A stretch of 64,000 bases of DNA from Pseudarthrobacter sp. BIM B-2242. Lineage in GTDB: Bacteria; Actinomycetota; Actinomycetes; Actinomycetales; Micrococcaceae. The notes beneath the pieces are model-generated. The model worked only from the letters and a program-made list of their open reading frames with translations. It did no database searches and was not told where the DNA came from. Positions within the stretch are counted from its first letter, which is position 1; each line of letters begins with the position of its first letter. Position numbers and translations under genes: made by a program. Where the stretch lies: NCBI RefSeq assembly GCF_014764445.1, contig NZ_CP061721.1, positions 124,001 through 188,000 on the forward strand, in the 5' to 3' direction. This document shows positions 51,395 through 59,251 of the stretch, piece by piece.

Positions 51395-53017
51395 TTAGGA
51401 GGTGCGTCCGACGTCGATGAACGACATGCCGGTGGTGGGCAGCGGCTTGAAGCCGTTGAGCTTCTTGTCGTCCCAGGCGGAGGGCAGCTGGCGGTGGAAG
51501 ATCGGGTAGAGGGGGAGTTCGTCGGAGACGAGGTCCACAATTTCGCCGGTGATCTTCTTGGCGTCAGCTCCGGAAGCCTGGGAGCCCTTATCCATCAGTT
51601 CCTGCAGCTTGGTGCGTTCCGGGGCGGTCCAGTAGGCGCGCTTTTCCATCCAGGTGGCGCCCGAGTAGAACCAGCTCAGAAGCAGGTCTGCGTCGTTGCC
51701 GAAGACTGACGGGTCGCCGGGGGCGGCAACCACGGAGTAATCGCCGGCGCCGACACGGTCCGTGTACAGGGCGCCGGACTGGATGCTCTTCACGGTGACC
51801 TTCACGCCCGGGATCTTGTTCCAGGACTCGAGGATCAGCGGGGCGACGTCCTTGACCCAGGCGGTGTCGGTGGTCAGCAGCTCGAACTCGAGGTTGGTGA
51901 CGCCGGCTTCCTTGAGCAGGTCCTCAGCCTTTTTGGCGTCGTAGCCGTAGACGTTCTTGGCCTTGACGTAGTCCGGGTGGCCTTCCTGGAAGTAGGAGCT
52001 GGCGGGCTTGGCGTTGCCGAACAGGGCCTTCTTGATGATGGCGTCCTTGTCCAGGCCGTAGTGCAGGGCCTGGCGGACCAGCTTGTTGTTGAACGGTGCC
52101 TTGTTGCAGTTGAACATCAGGAACATGAGCCCGAAGGACTGGACTGATTCAACCTTGACCCTGGACTTGAGGCCGTCGATGTCCAGATAGGGAACGTCTT
52201 CGATGGCCTGGACGCGGCCGGACTGGACGGCGGTGACGCGGGCTGCGGCGTCGGAGAGCAGGAGCCAGGTCATGCCCTTGGCCAGTGCCGGCTTGGGGCC
52301 GTTGTAGCCGGCGAAGGCTTCGAAGACGATCTTGTCGTCCTTGACGGCGGAGATCAGCTTGTAGGGGCCGGTGCCGACGGGCGCGGCGTCGAAGGCCTTG
52401 AGGTCCGTGGCCAAGGCCTTGGGGACGACCTTGACCACGGAGATGCGGGGGCCGAAGCCGGGGAACGCGTACTTCAGGGTGAACTCGACCGTCTTGGCGT
52501 CGACGGGCTTCACGTCCTGGATGAACGGGATGAACTGCGAGAACAGCGACTTGTTGGCCGGGTCCATCACGCGGGTGAAGGAGAAGGCCACGTCCTCGGT
52601 GGTGACCGGGGTGCCGTCGTGGAACGTGGCACCGTCGCGGATGGTCACCTGGTAGGTGGTGTCGTTGACCTTCTTGGGGTCTGCCGCGGCGAGGGCGTTG
52701 TACGGTTCGCGGGTGGCCGGGTGCAGTTCGATGAGGCCTTCGAAGATGTGCAGGTTGGCGGCCATCGGCGTGGCGCCGGAGGAGCTTAGCGGGTCGAAGC
52801 CGGTGGAGAGGGCGTAGGAGATGCCCGCCTCGATGGTGAGGTCCTTGTTCACTGCAGCGGCGCTCGCGGAGCTTCCGGTGGTGGTGGGGGCCGGGCTGCC
52901 GCAGGCGGCAACTGAGGCGGTGAATGCTGCGGCGGCACCCATGGCGCCGGTCAGCTTGAGGAAGTTCCGGCGGCTGGCGTCATTGACCAGCGGCAGATTC
53001 TTGGTGATGTTGTTCAT
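51395..53017 (-). CDS. Substrate-binding lipoprotein, family 5 (SatA-like)
   Basis: A 540-residue solute-binding protein. The N-terminus has [13 protein letters not shown] with a twin-arginine pair, a hydrophobic Ala-rich stretch and the lipobox VAACGS near residue 39, so it is exported and lipid-anchored. The mature part shows the SBP_bac_5 pattern: [70 protein letters not shown] and [20 protein letters not shown]. It heads the transporter-nan operon, with a conserved palindrome 35 bases before its start. Family 5 proteins usually bind peptides; here sialic acid or a sialoside is inferred. Confidence 0.88.
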   Translation of the reverse strand: MNNITKNLPLVNDASRRNFLKLTGAMGAAAAFTASVAACGSPAPTTTGSSASAAAVNKDLTIEAGISYALSTGFDPLSSSGATPMAANLHIFEGLIELHPATREPYNALAAADPKKVNDTTYQVTIRDGATFHDGTPVTTEDVAFSFTRVMDPANKSLFSQFIPFIQDVKPVDAKTVEFTLKYAFPGFGPRISVVKVVPKALATDLKAFDAAPVGTGPYKLISAVKDDKIVFEAFAGYNGPKPALAKGMTWLLLSDAAARVTAVQSGRVQAIEDVPYLDIDGLKSRVKVESVQSFGLMFLMFNCNKAPFNNKLVRQALHYGLDKDAIIKKALFGNAKPASSYFQEGHPDYVKAKNVYGYDAKKAEDLLKEAGVTNLEFELLTTDTAWVKDVAPLILESWNKIPGVKVTVKSIQSGALYTDRVGAGDYSVVAAPGDPSVFGNDADLLLSWFYSGATWMEKRAYWTAPERTKLQELMDKGSQASGADAKKITGEIVDLVSDELPLYPIFHRQLPSAWDDKKLNGFKPLPTTGMSFIDVGRTS

Positions 53018-53051
53018 TAAAGCCTCGCCATTCCAGAAGGTTTATCGGATG

Positions 53052-53063
53052 TAGGACGTCCGA
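53052..53063. promoter_or_regulatory. Palindrome TNGGACGTCCNA upstream of the nan operon
   Basis: TAGGACGTCCGA lies 35 bases upstream of the binding-protein start codon, in the presumed promoter. The identical dyad pattern occurs at 32240-32251 before the FadR-type GntR and nagB genes. It is the best candidate for a common NanR-type operator. Confidence 0.6.
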
Positions 53064-53126
53064 GCTCGTAGGATGACTGTAAGTCGCATCACAGCCTCCC
53101 GTCAAGCGCCGCCCCCGCCCTCCCGC

Positions 53127-53205
53127 GCGACGCTCTCTCACTTAATGCGGGTTTTTCCCGGACGCTCTCTCTTTTAATGTGGGTTTTGGGCGGACGCTCT
53201 CTCAG
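53127..53205. repeat. Family A repeat, locus 5 (three direct units)
   Basis: Unit A at 53127-53151, a variant with CTCTCTTTTAATGTGGG at 53160-53183, and a partial unit at 53192-53205, all in one orientation. The third merges with the sialidase stop: the TGA is formed by repeat bases (53204-53202). It separates the sialidase gene from the transporter operon. Confidence 0.88.
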
Positions 53206-54917
53206 TCCGACGTGCTGACGCGCCCCGTGCGGGTGTCAAAGCTGAACGCCCGACGGCGGCGCACGGCTGTGGTGCCGCGCGTGGCGGTCACGTCGAACAC
53301 CACGTCCGCGCTGCCGAGTGCCACGTCCGCCTCGGTGACGGTGTAGCCCGGAGTGAAGTAGAGGGCTTCCTCGCCGGGGCCCAGATCCGCTGGGGCGAAG
53401 GCGTCCGCGCCGGGTCCGGACAGCCGGGCGCCCGTCAGCAGCGAGGGTCCGTCGTTGCGGGCGCGGCCGGTAAAGGCAAGGATGTCGCCGGTTTTATAGC
53501 CCGGAATAATGGGGCCGTAGTTGAGGTCCTGCGCTTCCCGGGTACCGATCACCTGAGCCGCTTCGGCCGTGTAGCCCTGGCCGATTTCCTTCCAGGTGTG
53601 CACGCCCCATTCGTCTCCGCCGGCCGGCATCACGTAGAAGTCGCCCGCGTTTTGCCAGACAGGCGGACGGCAGGGGGTGATGGAGCGGAGCTCCATGTCG
53701 AAGACGAGGGCGTCCTCGCCAGGCAGAGAGCCCTCACCGTCGGCCGCGCCGGTGCTTGAAAGGCCCCCGCTGAGTTGCCCGGTGAGCTGCCCGGTCAACT
53801 GCCCCGCGGGAACGGACGCAAACACAATCTCCCGGTAGCCCTGCCGCTCATACAGGACGCCGATGTTGCCGTCCGGAAGACGGGCGGCCGTCGAATAGGC
53901 CGAGCTTCCCGGGCACAGCACCAGCTTGGCCGGCCAGCTGCGCCCATCGTCAGTGGACAGGCTCAGGACCGTGTTCCGTCGCAGGGCCGTGTCGTGGTTG
54001 TTCGTGGCCAGCAGCCACGAACCGGTCTCTTCCCCGGCAAAAGAGGTCACCGAAGGCCGGCCGTCGAAGCGGACCAGGGAACCGTTGTCGCCCGGGTCCG
54101 GGAGGTCCTCAATGGGGACCAGCGCACTCCAGGTGGCGCCGCCGTCGTCGGACGTTGCGGACAGTCGGCGCGGTGTACCGCGGCTGTGGAGGAGAAGCCG
54201 GCCGTCCGCGAGGGCGGCAACCTTGTTTTCGTTCGGGCTGAAGCCGTGGGTGCCGGCGCCGATCAGCTCCCCGAGCGTCCAATTCTCGCCATGGTCGTCG
54301 CTGAAAGCGGACGCGGCCATGATCCCGCCGCCGGCAAGGACCACAAACTGCTGCACCAGCCGGCCGCTGAAAGGCCCTGTGTGGACCTGGATGCCCTGGC
54401 CCGCCGCCGCAAAGATCCCGGTGATGACGGGCTCATCCGGGCGCACCGGCGGCCGGAGCTTGAGCTGGGCGGTGATCCGGCGGTGCTGCCAGGTCAGGCC
54501 GTCGTCATCGGAAAAGCTAAGGTCGCAGTGCTGGACCTGGTCGTCCGGCTCCAGTCCGGGCGCGGCCTCGAAAAAGCCGGCGCACGTTCCGGCCGCGTGG
54601 AACATGAATATCCGGCCGGTGTCCACGTCCACCAAGAGGCTGGGATCGCCGTAGCCGTTGAGGCCGCCGCCGGTCCGCACCACCTGCTGGGGCCCCCACG
54701 TCCTGCCGTTGTCGGTGCTGCGCCGGAGCAGGAGGTCGATCGGGTTGGGCAGGTCGTCGAGGTTGGGGCGGCCGTCATAGGCAGCCAGGACGGTGCCCTC
54801 CCGCGAGACGGCGAGTGCGGGGATCCTGTATTGGCGGTAGCCGCCGGCGCCCCGGACTGCGAGCACGTGTTCGACGTCGGGCACAGCGGCCGCCATCGGC
54901 AGGACATGGGATGTCAT
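53202..54917 (-). CDS. Exo-alpha-sialidase, no visible signal peptide
   Basis: A 571-residue GH33-type sialidase. The catalytic arginine motif is YRQYRIPALAV (Arg31), AAYDGRPN supplies the nearby Asp, and five Asp-box repeats are visible: STDNGRTW, SDDDGLTW, SDDHGENW, SDDGGATW and STDDGRSW. After the propeller, about 120 residues form an Ig-like C-terminal domain. ATG 54917 fits the family; the frame open upstream is shadow. No hydrophobic signal, Tat motif or anchor is seen, so the enzyme appears cytoplasmic, unlike most sialidases. It would release sialic acid from imported sialo-oligosaccharides for NanA. Located upstream of the transporter operon behind a family A repeat. Confidence 0.88.
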   Translation of the reverse strand: MTSHVLPMAAAVPDVEHVLAVRGAGGYRQYRIPALAVSREGTVLAAYDGRPNLDDLPNPIDLLLRRSTDNGRTWGPQQVVRTGGGLNGYGDPSLLVDVDTGRIFMFHAAGTCAGFFEAAPGLEPDDQVQHCDLSFSDDDGLTWQHRRITAQLKLRPPVRPDEPVITGIFAAAGQGIQVHTGPFSGRLVQQFVVLAGGGIMAASAFSDDHGENWTLGELIGAGTHGFSPNENKVAALADGRLLLHSRGTPRRLSATSDDGGATWSALVPIEDLPDPGDNGSLVRFDGRPSVTSFAGEETGSWLLATNNHDTALRRNTVLSLSTDDGRSWPAKLVLCPGSSAYSTAARLPDGNIGVLYERQGYREIVFASVPAGQLTGQLTGQLSGGLSSTGAADGEGSLPGEDALVFDMELRSITPCRPPVWQNAGDFYVMPAGGDEWGVHTWKEIGQGYTAEAAQVIGTREAQDLNYGPIIPGYKTGDILAFTGRARNDGPSLLTGARLSGPGADAFAPADLGPGEEALYFTPGYTVTEADVALGSADVVFDVTATRGTTAVRRRRAFSFDTRTGRVSTSD

Positions 54918-54977
54918 ATCTCTATGGTAGGTGATGAGTAACAAACCTGCGTGGCCAGGCCGCTTCTCTGGCAGAGT

Positions 54978-55922
54978 ATGACCATGCTCACTGTAATTGG
55001 CGAGGGCCTTGTTGACGTTGTCCAGCGCGCCTCCGGAATCGAAGCCCATGTAGGCGGCAGCCCGCTCAATGTTGCGGTGGGACTGGCCCGCCTCGACCAC
55101 CCGGTGCAGTTCATCGGCCGCTACGGCCGCGATGCCTATGGGGACGCGGTTGCCGCCCACCTGCGCACCAGTTCGGTGATGCTGCCGCAGGGCCCCGACG
55201 AATTGCCTACCAGCGTGGCCACGGCACTGATAGACGACGACGGCGCCGCCACCTACACGTTCGACCTCGCCTGGGAGCTTCCCCACCTGGCCGACCGGCT
55301 CGCCTTTATGCTGCAGGGCACCACGCTGCTGCATACCGGATCCATCGCCACCATGCTGGCGCCGGGCGCGACGGCGGTGCTCGCCGCCGTCGAGTACGCC
55401 CACCCGTCCGCCACCATCAGCTTCGACCCCAATTGCCGCCCCAGCATCATTACCGATGTGGACTATGCGCGGAAGCAGGCGGAGAAGTTCGCGTCTCTGG
55501 CGGATGTAGTTAAGGCCTCGGATGAAGACTTGGAATGGCTGTACCCGGGCGTGGATCCGCTGGACTCGGCCCGCCGCTGGCTGTCCCTGGGCGGTGAGGA
55601 AGGGCCGGCGGTGGTGGTGGTGACCCGGGGCGCGGCCGGTCCGTGGGGGATCACCGCCGCGGGCGAGACGGCATGTCCCGCGCCGGACGTCGAGGTCGCT
55701 GACACCGTTGGCGCCGGCGATTCCTTTATGGCTGCGCTGCTCTCCGGCATCGTTGACCGCGGCCTGGATGGCGCGCAGAACCGAAAGGACCTGCGTGAGC
55801 TTCCGGCCGAGGGGCTTGCCGAGCTCCTTGCCCACGCTTCACGCGCGGCCGCCGTCACCGTCTCCAGGCCCGGCGCCAACCCGCCCACACGGGCCGAACT
55901 GAACGCGGTTCCCGAGGAGTAA
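54978..55922 (+). CDS. PfkB-family carbohydrate kinase (fructokinase-like)
   Basis: A 314-residue PfkB kinase. N-terminal LTVIGEGLVDVVQR, the substrate motif HVGGSPLNVAVGLARL, FIGRYGRDAYGD, FDPNCRPSIITD, ASDEDLEWLYPG, and the C-terminal signature DTVGAGDSFMAALLSG with the catalytic Asp all match fructokinases. It starts at ATG 54978 (or 54984), divergent from the sialidase with only 60 bases between the two start codons. A role in the sialic acid or amino-sugar pathway is possible but not shown; fructose or another ketose is the default substrate. Confidence 0.82.
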   Translation: MTMLTVIGEGLVDVVQRASGIEAHVGGSPLNVAVGLARLDHPVQFIGRYGRDAYGDAVAAHLRTSSVMLPQGPDELPTSVATALIDDDGAATYTFDLAWELPHLADRLAFMLQGTTLLHTGSIATMLAPGATAVLAAVEYAHPSATISFDPNCRPSIITDVDYARKQAEKFASLADVVKASDEDLEWLYPGVDPLDSARRWLSLGGEEGPAVVVVTRGAAGPWGITAAGETACPAPDVEVADTVGAGDSFMAALLSGIVDRGLDGAQNRKDLRELPAEGLAELLAHASRAAAVTVSRPGANPPTRAELNAVPEE

Positions 55923-55942
55923 GCGCGGAGTCGCGGCTCCTG

Positions 55943-55960
55943 CGCCCTTTTAGGGGCGCC
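55943..55960. terminator. Short hairpin between convergent kinase and nhaA genes
   Basis: GCGCCC (55943-55948), a six-base loop TTTTAG and GGGCGC (55955-55960). The loop includes the nhaA stop codon. The stem is short and there is no clear T run on either side, so it is only a modest terminator candidate. Confidence 0.45.
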
Positions 55961-57293
55961 GGTCAGCCTGGTAGACGTCAGGGATGCCGTCGTGGTCGGA
56001 ATCGACGGCTTCCTCGGCTTCCGCGATTCTGTATTGGCGGTTTCGTGTGCTCAGGACGATGGAGGCAAGGGCGGCTGCGAGCAGTGACGCCGTGAGGATG
56101 CCAACCTTCGCATGGTCGTCATACAGGCTGCCGTGTCCGAAGCTCAGCTCGGCTACGAGCAGGGAGACAGTGAAGCCGATTCCGGCCAGCAGGGACACGC
56201 CAAAAATGTCGATCCACTTGAACGACTTGTCGAGGGACGCCCTGGTTGCCTTGGTGAGGACCCACGTGGTTCCCAGGATGCCGGCCGGCTTGCCCAGGAC
56301 GAGCGCAAGGATGATGCCCACCGCCACCGGGTCGGTGAGCGCAGAACCGAGGCCTTCCCAGCCGCCGACCGAGACGCCGGCCGAGAAAAAGGCAAAGACG
56401 GGGACGGCAATACCCGCAGAGATCGGCCGGAACCGGTGTTCGAAGATTTCGGAAAGGCCGGGGCCGGCGGCCGGACCGCCGCTTGCCTTGGACCGGATCA
56501 CCGGCACGGCGAATCCCAGCAGCACCCCCGCCACCGTGGCGTGGATACCGGACGCGTGTACCAGCGCCCAGGTGGCCACTCCCAAAGGAAGCAGGATGAC
56601 CCAGGCAGCGGCGGCCCTGGTGCCGAAGAAGCGTCGGTACTTCTGGGCCAGGAAGGTATAGAGGGCCAAAGGAACCAACGCGAACAGCAGCGGTCCCGCC
56701 TGGATGTCGCTTGAGTAGAACACTGCGATGATGCTGATCGCTATCAGGTCATCCACAACGGCCAGCGTCAGCAGGAAGATCCGGAGAGCGCTGGGGAGGT
56801 GTGACCCGATAATGGCCAGTACTGCCACAGCGAAGGCTATGTCCGTGGCCGTGGGAATGGCCCAGCCCCGCAGCGTTTCCGGGCTGGCAGCATTAACCAC
56901 GGCATAAATCACGGCGGGGATGGCCACACCTCCCGCTGCCGCCGCGATGGGCACAATTGACGTGCTGAACCGGCGGAGGTCACCGGCAACGAATTCGCGC
57001 TTGAGTTCAAGACCCACCAGGAAAAAGAAAACAGCCAGCAGGCCGTCCGCTGCCCACGCACCCAGGCTCAACTCCAGATGCCAGGGCTCATAGCCGACCC
57101 GGTAGTCCCGTAAGGAGAAATAGCTTTCCGAGGCGGGAGAGTTTGCCCAGATCAGGGCAATGATGGCGCCTGCGACGAGCAACGCCCCGCCGACGGTTTC
57201 TTTCCGGAGAATCTCGCCAATTCTCAACGATTCGGCGTAACTTCCCCGTCCGAAGACGGAAATGCGGGGTGGAGTACGGCGGTTTTGGCTCAC
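55950..57293 (-). CDS. nhaA: Na+/H+ antiporter NhaA
   Basis: A 447-residue, 12-helix antiporter exporting Na+ in exchange for H+. The family signatures are clear: [17 protein letters not shown] in helix 2, the helix 4 crossing motif [16 protein letters not shown], and the ion-binding Asp pair in [33 protein letters not shown] lies near the C-terminus with the conserved Lys/Phe helix 10 segment upstream. The start is GTG 57293. The C-terminal tail ends in [16 protein letters not shown], an acidic calcium-motif-like extension not usual for NhaA. It stands alone and convergent with the PfkB kinase. Confidence 0.92.
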   Translation of the reverse strand: MSQNRRTPPRISVFGRGSYAESLRIGEILRKETVGGALLVAGAIIALIWANSPASESYFSLRDYRVGYEPWHLELSLGAWAADGLLAVFFFLVGLELKREFVAGDLRRFSTSIVPIAAAAGGVAIPAVIYAVVNAASPETLRGWAIPTATDIAFAVAVLAIIGSHLPSALRIFLLTLAVVDDLIAISIIAVFYSSDIQAGPLLFALVPLALYTFLAQKYRRFFGTRAAAAWVILLPLGVATWALVHASGIHATVAGVLLGFAVPVIRSKASGGPAAGPGLSEIFEHRFRPISAGIAVPVFAFFSAGVSVGGWEGLGSALTDPVAVGIILALVLGKPAGILGTTWVLTKATRASLDKSFKWIDIFGVSLLAGIGFTVSLLVAELSFGHGSLYDDHAKVGILTASLLAAALASIVLSTRNRQYRIAEAEEAVDSDHDGIPDVYQADRRP

Positions 57294-57438
57294 AGGAGGC
57301 GTCCTTAAGTAGGCTCGACAAAATCATGCCGACCAGACTTCCCGGCTCACCTCCATCCAGTCTACCTGCGGGACCCGTTGCGCTTTCGGCGGCGTGCCCG
57401 TCGTAGGCTGAAGTCCACACGATGGACAGGAGACCGAG

Positions 57439-58125
57439 GTGGACCGGACGACGGCAGCGGCAGGGACGACGTTGGATGAGGTGTTGGCCGAGTTGGCAGC
57501 GCTCGAAGACCCGAGGGCCCGTGAGGTGAACGCCAAACACGGCGACGACCACGGGGTAAACCTCGGCAAGCTGCGGGCAGTGGCCAAGAGGCTGAAGACA
57601 CAGCAGGACCTCGCGCTTGAGCTGTGGGCCACCGGGGACACAGCAGCCCGGCTGCTGGCCCTGCTGATCTGCCGGCCGAAGGCGTTCGATAGTGCTGAGC
57701 TGGACGCCATGCTGCGCCAGGCGGGGACGCCCAAAGTGCAGGACTGGCTGGTGAACTATGTTGTGAAGAAGAGCCCGCACGCCGAGGCCCTGCGTGAGCT
57801 CTGGTTCACCGACCGGGATCCGGTGGTGGCCAGTGCCGGCTGGGCTCTGACCAGCGACCGTGTGGTGAAAAAGCCCGAGGGCCTCGACCTGCCGGGACTC
57901 CTGGACATCATCCAGGCGGAGATGCAGGCCGCCCCGGACCGGCTGCAGTGGGCCATGAACCATTGCCTGGCGCAGATCGGCATTGAGCACGCCGGGTACC
58001 GGGCCCGCGCCCTGGACATCGGGGAGCGCCTGCAGGTGCTCAAGGACTACCCGACGCCGCCGAACTGCACCTCTCCATTCGCGCCCTCCTGGATCACCGA
58101 GATGGTGAAGCGGCAGCAGCAATAG
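57439..58125 (+). CDS. DNA alkylation repair (AlkD-like) HEAT-repeat protein
   Basis: A 228-residue all-helical protein resembling the AlkD/AlkC HEAT-repeat family of alkylpurine DNA glycosylases. Typical elements are LGKLRAVAKRLKTQQDLALE, LWATGDTAARLLALLI, QDWLVNYVVKKSPHAEALRE, VASAGWALTSDRV and INHCLAQIGIEH-like MNHCLAQIGIEHAGYRARAL. The start is GTG 57439 with AGGAG eight bases upstream. The sequence lacks an obvious match to the AlkD catalytic Asp/Trp set that I can place with certainty, so enzymatic activity is unproven. It is convergent with the frameshifted gene at 58241, separated by a family B repeat. Confidence 0.75.
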   Translation: MDRTTAAAGTTLDEVLAELAALEDPRAREVNAKHGDDHGVNLGKLRAVAKRLKTQQDLALELWATGDTAARLLALLICRPKAFDSAELDAMLRQAGTPKVQDWLVNYVVKKSPHAEALRELWFTDRDPVVASAGWALTSDRVVKKPEGLDLPGLLDIIQAEMQAAPDRLQWAMNHCLAQIGIEHAGYRARALDIGERLQVLKDYPTPPNCTSPFAPSWITEMVKRQQQ

Positions 58126-58138
58126 GGGGTTGGCTGAT

Positions 58139-58206
58139 CGAGCGGCGAGCTCTCGGCGCTAAGACCGGCGCTTAGCGCCGAGAGCTCGCCGCTCGACGGG
58201 CCTGGC
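58139..58206. repeat. Family B palindromic repeat, copy 1
   Basis: A perfect inverted repeat with 25-base arms (58139-58163 and 58171-58195) around an ACCGGCG loop, followed by a conserved ACGGGC(C/T)TGGC tail. A second copy lies at 59163-59230 in the same orientation. It sits between convergent gene ends, 13 bases after the AlkD-like stop, and may serve as a terminator. Confidence 0.88.
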
Positions 58207-58240
58207 GTACTGCCCCTCGGCCCGACGCCCCCTCAGCCCG

Positions 58241-59073
58241 TCAGCTCTCAAGCGGTTCGGGCGGGGTGAGCCCGCGGAAGGGTTCGAGGCGGGACTCGAA
58301 CTCGTTCCGGTCTTCAGCGGCGAGCAGGCCATTTGCCCCGTAACTCAGTGCCACGGTGTTTAGCTGCCACTGGGATCCCTGGGGCGGCCGGAGCCGGTCA
58401 GCGAAGGTGCCGTTTGTATCCTTTGACAGATCCTGGAACCGGACGGAAAGCCACTGACCGGCAGGACCGGGTGCCATCCCGGAAACGATGACCTGCTTGT
58501 CCGGGGTGAGCCCGCCCAGGTCCCGGATGCGGTCTTCCGAAGACCAGCGTTCCAGGCCATTGATTTCCGGTGCCGAATAGCCGTACCGGCTGCTGACTTC
58601 CCCGATGATGCTGAGTGCACGCTGCTTGTCGGCCCACGCCTGCGGCACGGATGTGCTCTGGGATTCCGGCCCGTTCACATTCGTGAGCAGCGACCGGCCT
58701 CCGAAGTGGTTCTCGATTGGCCTGTTGAACGGGCTGGCATCAGCATCAGCCGGCGGAGCCCATTCAAGCCCGAACTCGGCCGACAGGGCGAGCTCAATCT
58801 CAGCAATCATGGCCTGTCCGGCCTCGAATCCCTCCTGGGGCGTCGGGCCCTCCAGGACCTGCTGCGTATCAACCCCGGCCAGGCCCGGGTAGTCGCGCCA
58901 GTAGACGGTACGCTCACTGCCGTCTGCGTTTAGGCCACTGTTGTCCGACCGGTGGCGTCCTCAAACATGTGCTGCCCGATGACGACAGCCGGGACCGCAG
59001 CCAGCGCCACAACAACGAGGACCACACCCACGATCCACCAGCGGCGATGGCCGTGCGGCTTGAACTGTGACAT
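58241..59073 (-). pseudogene. Membrane-anchored protein interrupted by a frameshift
   Basis: ATG 59073 opens a frame encoding a short basic N-terminus (MSQFKPHGHRRWW) and one hydrophobic helix (IVGVVLVVVALAAVPAVVI), but it stops at TAA 58932-58930 after 47 residues. The frame one base behind carries coding-like sequence (DNSGLNADGSERTVYWRDYP, then GLAGVDTQQVLEG) straight into the 189-residue product ending at 58241 (GFEAGQAMIAEIELAL). Joined by a -1 shift around 58940-58955, the two parts give one protein of about 277 residues with an N-terminal membrane anchor and an outer domain. The family is unknown to me. It could be a true pseudogene, a base-call deletion, or less likely programmed frameshifting. 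Family B repeats flank it on both sides. Confidence 0.7.
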
Positions 59074-59162
59074 CTAAGCAGTACCCCCATACTGTCGTTG
59101 CCGACGACACTACACTGACGCTACAGGGGCACGCCCGGCACCCGGTCCGGCGCCGGATATTT

Positions 59163-59230
59163 CGAGCGGCGAGCTCTCGGCGCTAAGACCGGCGCTTGGC
59201 GCCGAGAGCTCGCCACTCGACGGGCTTGGC
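59163..59230. repeat. Family B palindromic repeat, copy 2
   Basis: Arms at 59163-59187 and 59195-59219 around ACCGGCG. Relative to copy 1 at 58139 there are two mismatches in the right arm and one in the ACGGGCTTGGC tail. Same orientation as copy 1. It lies 22 bases after the stop of the substrate-binding protein gene (minus strand) and upstream of the frameshifted gene. Confidence 0.88.
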
Positions 59231-59251
59231 CGGCCCGAGGGGTGTCGGAGC

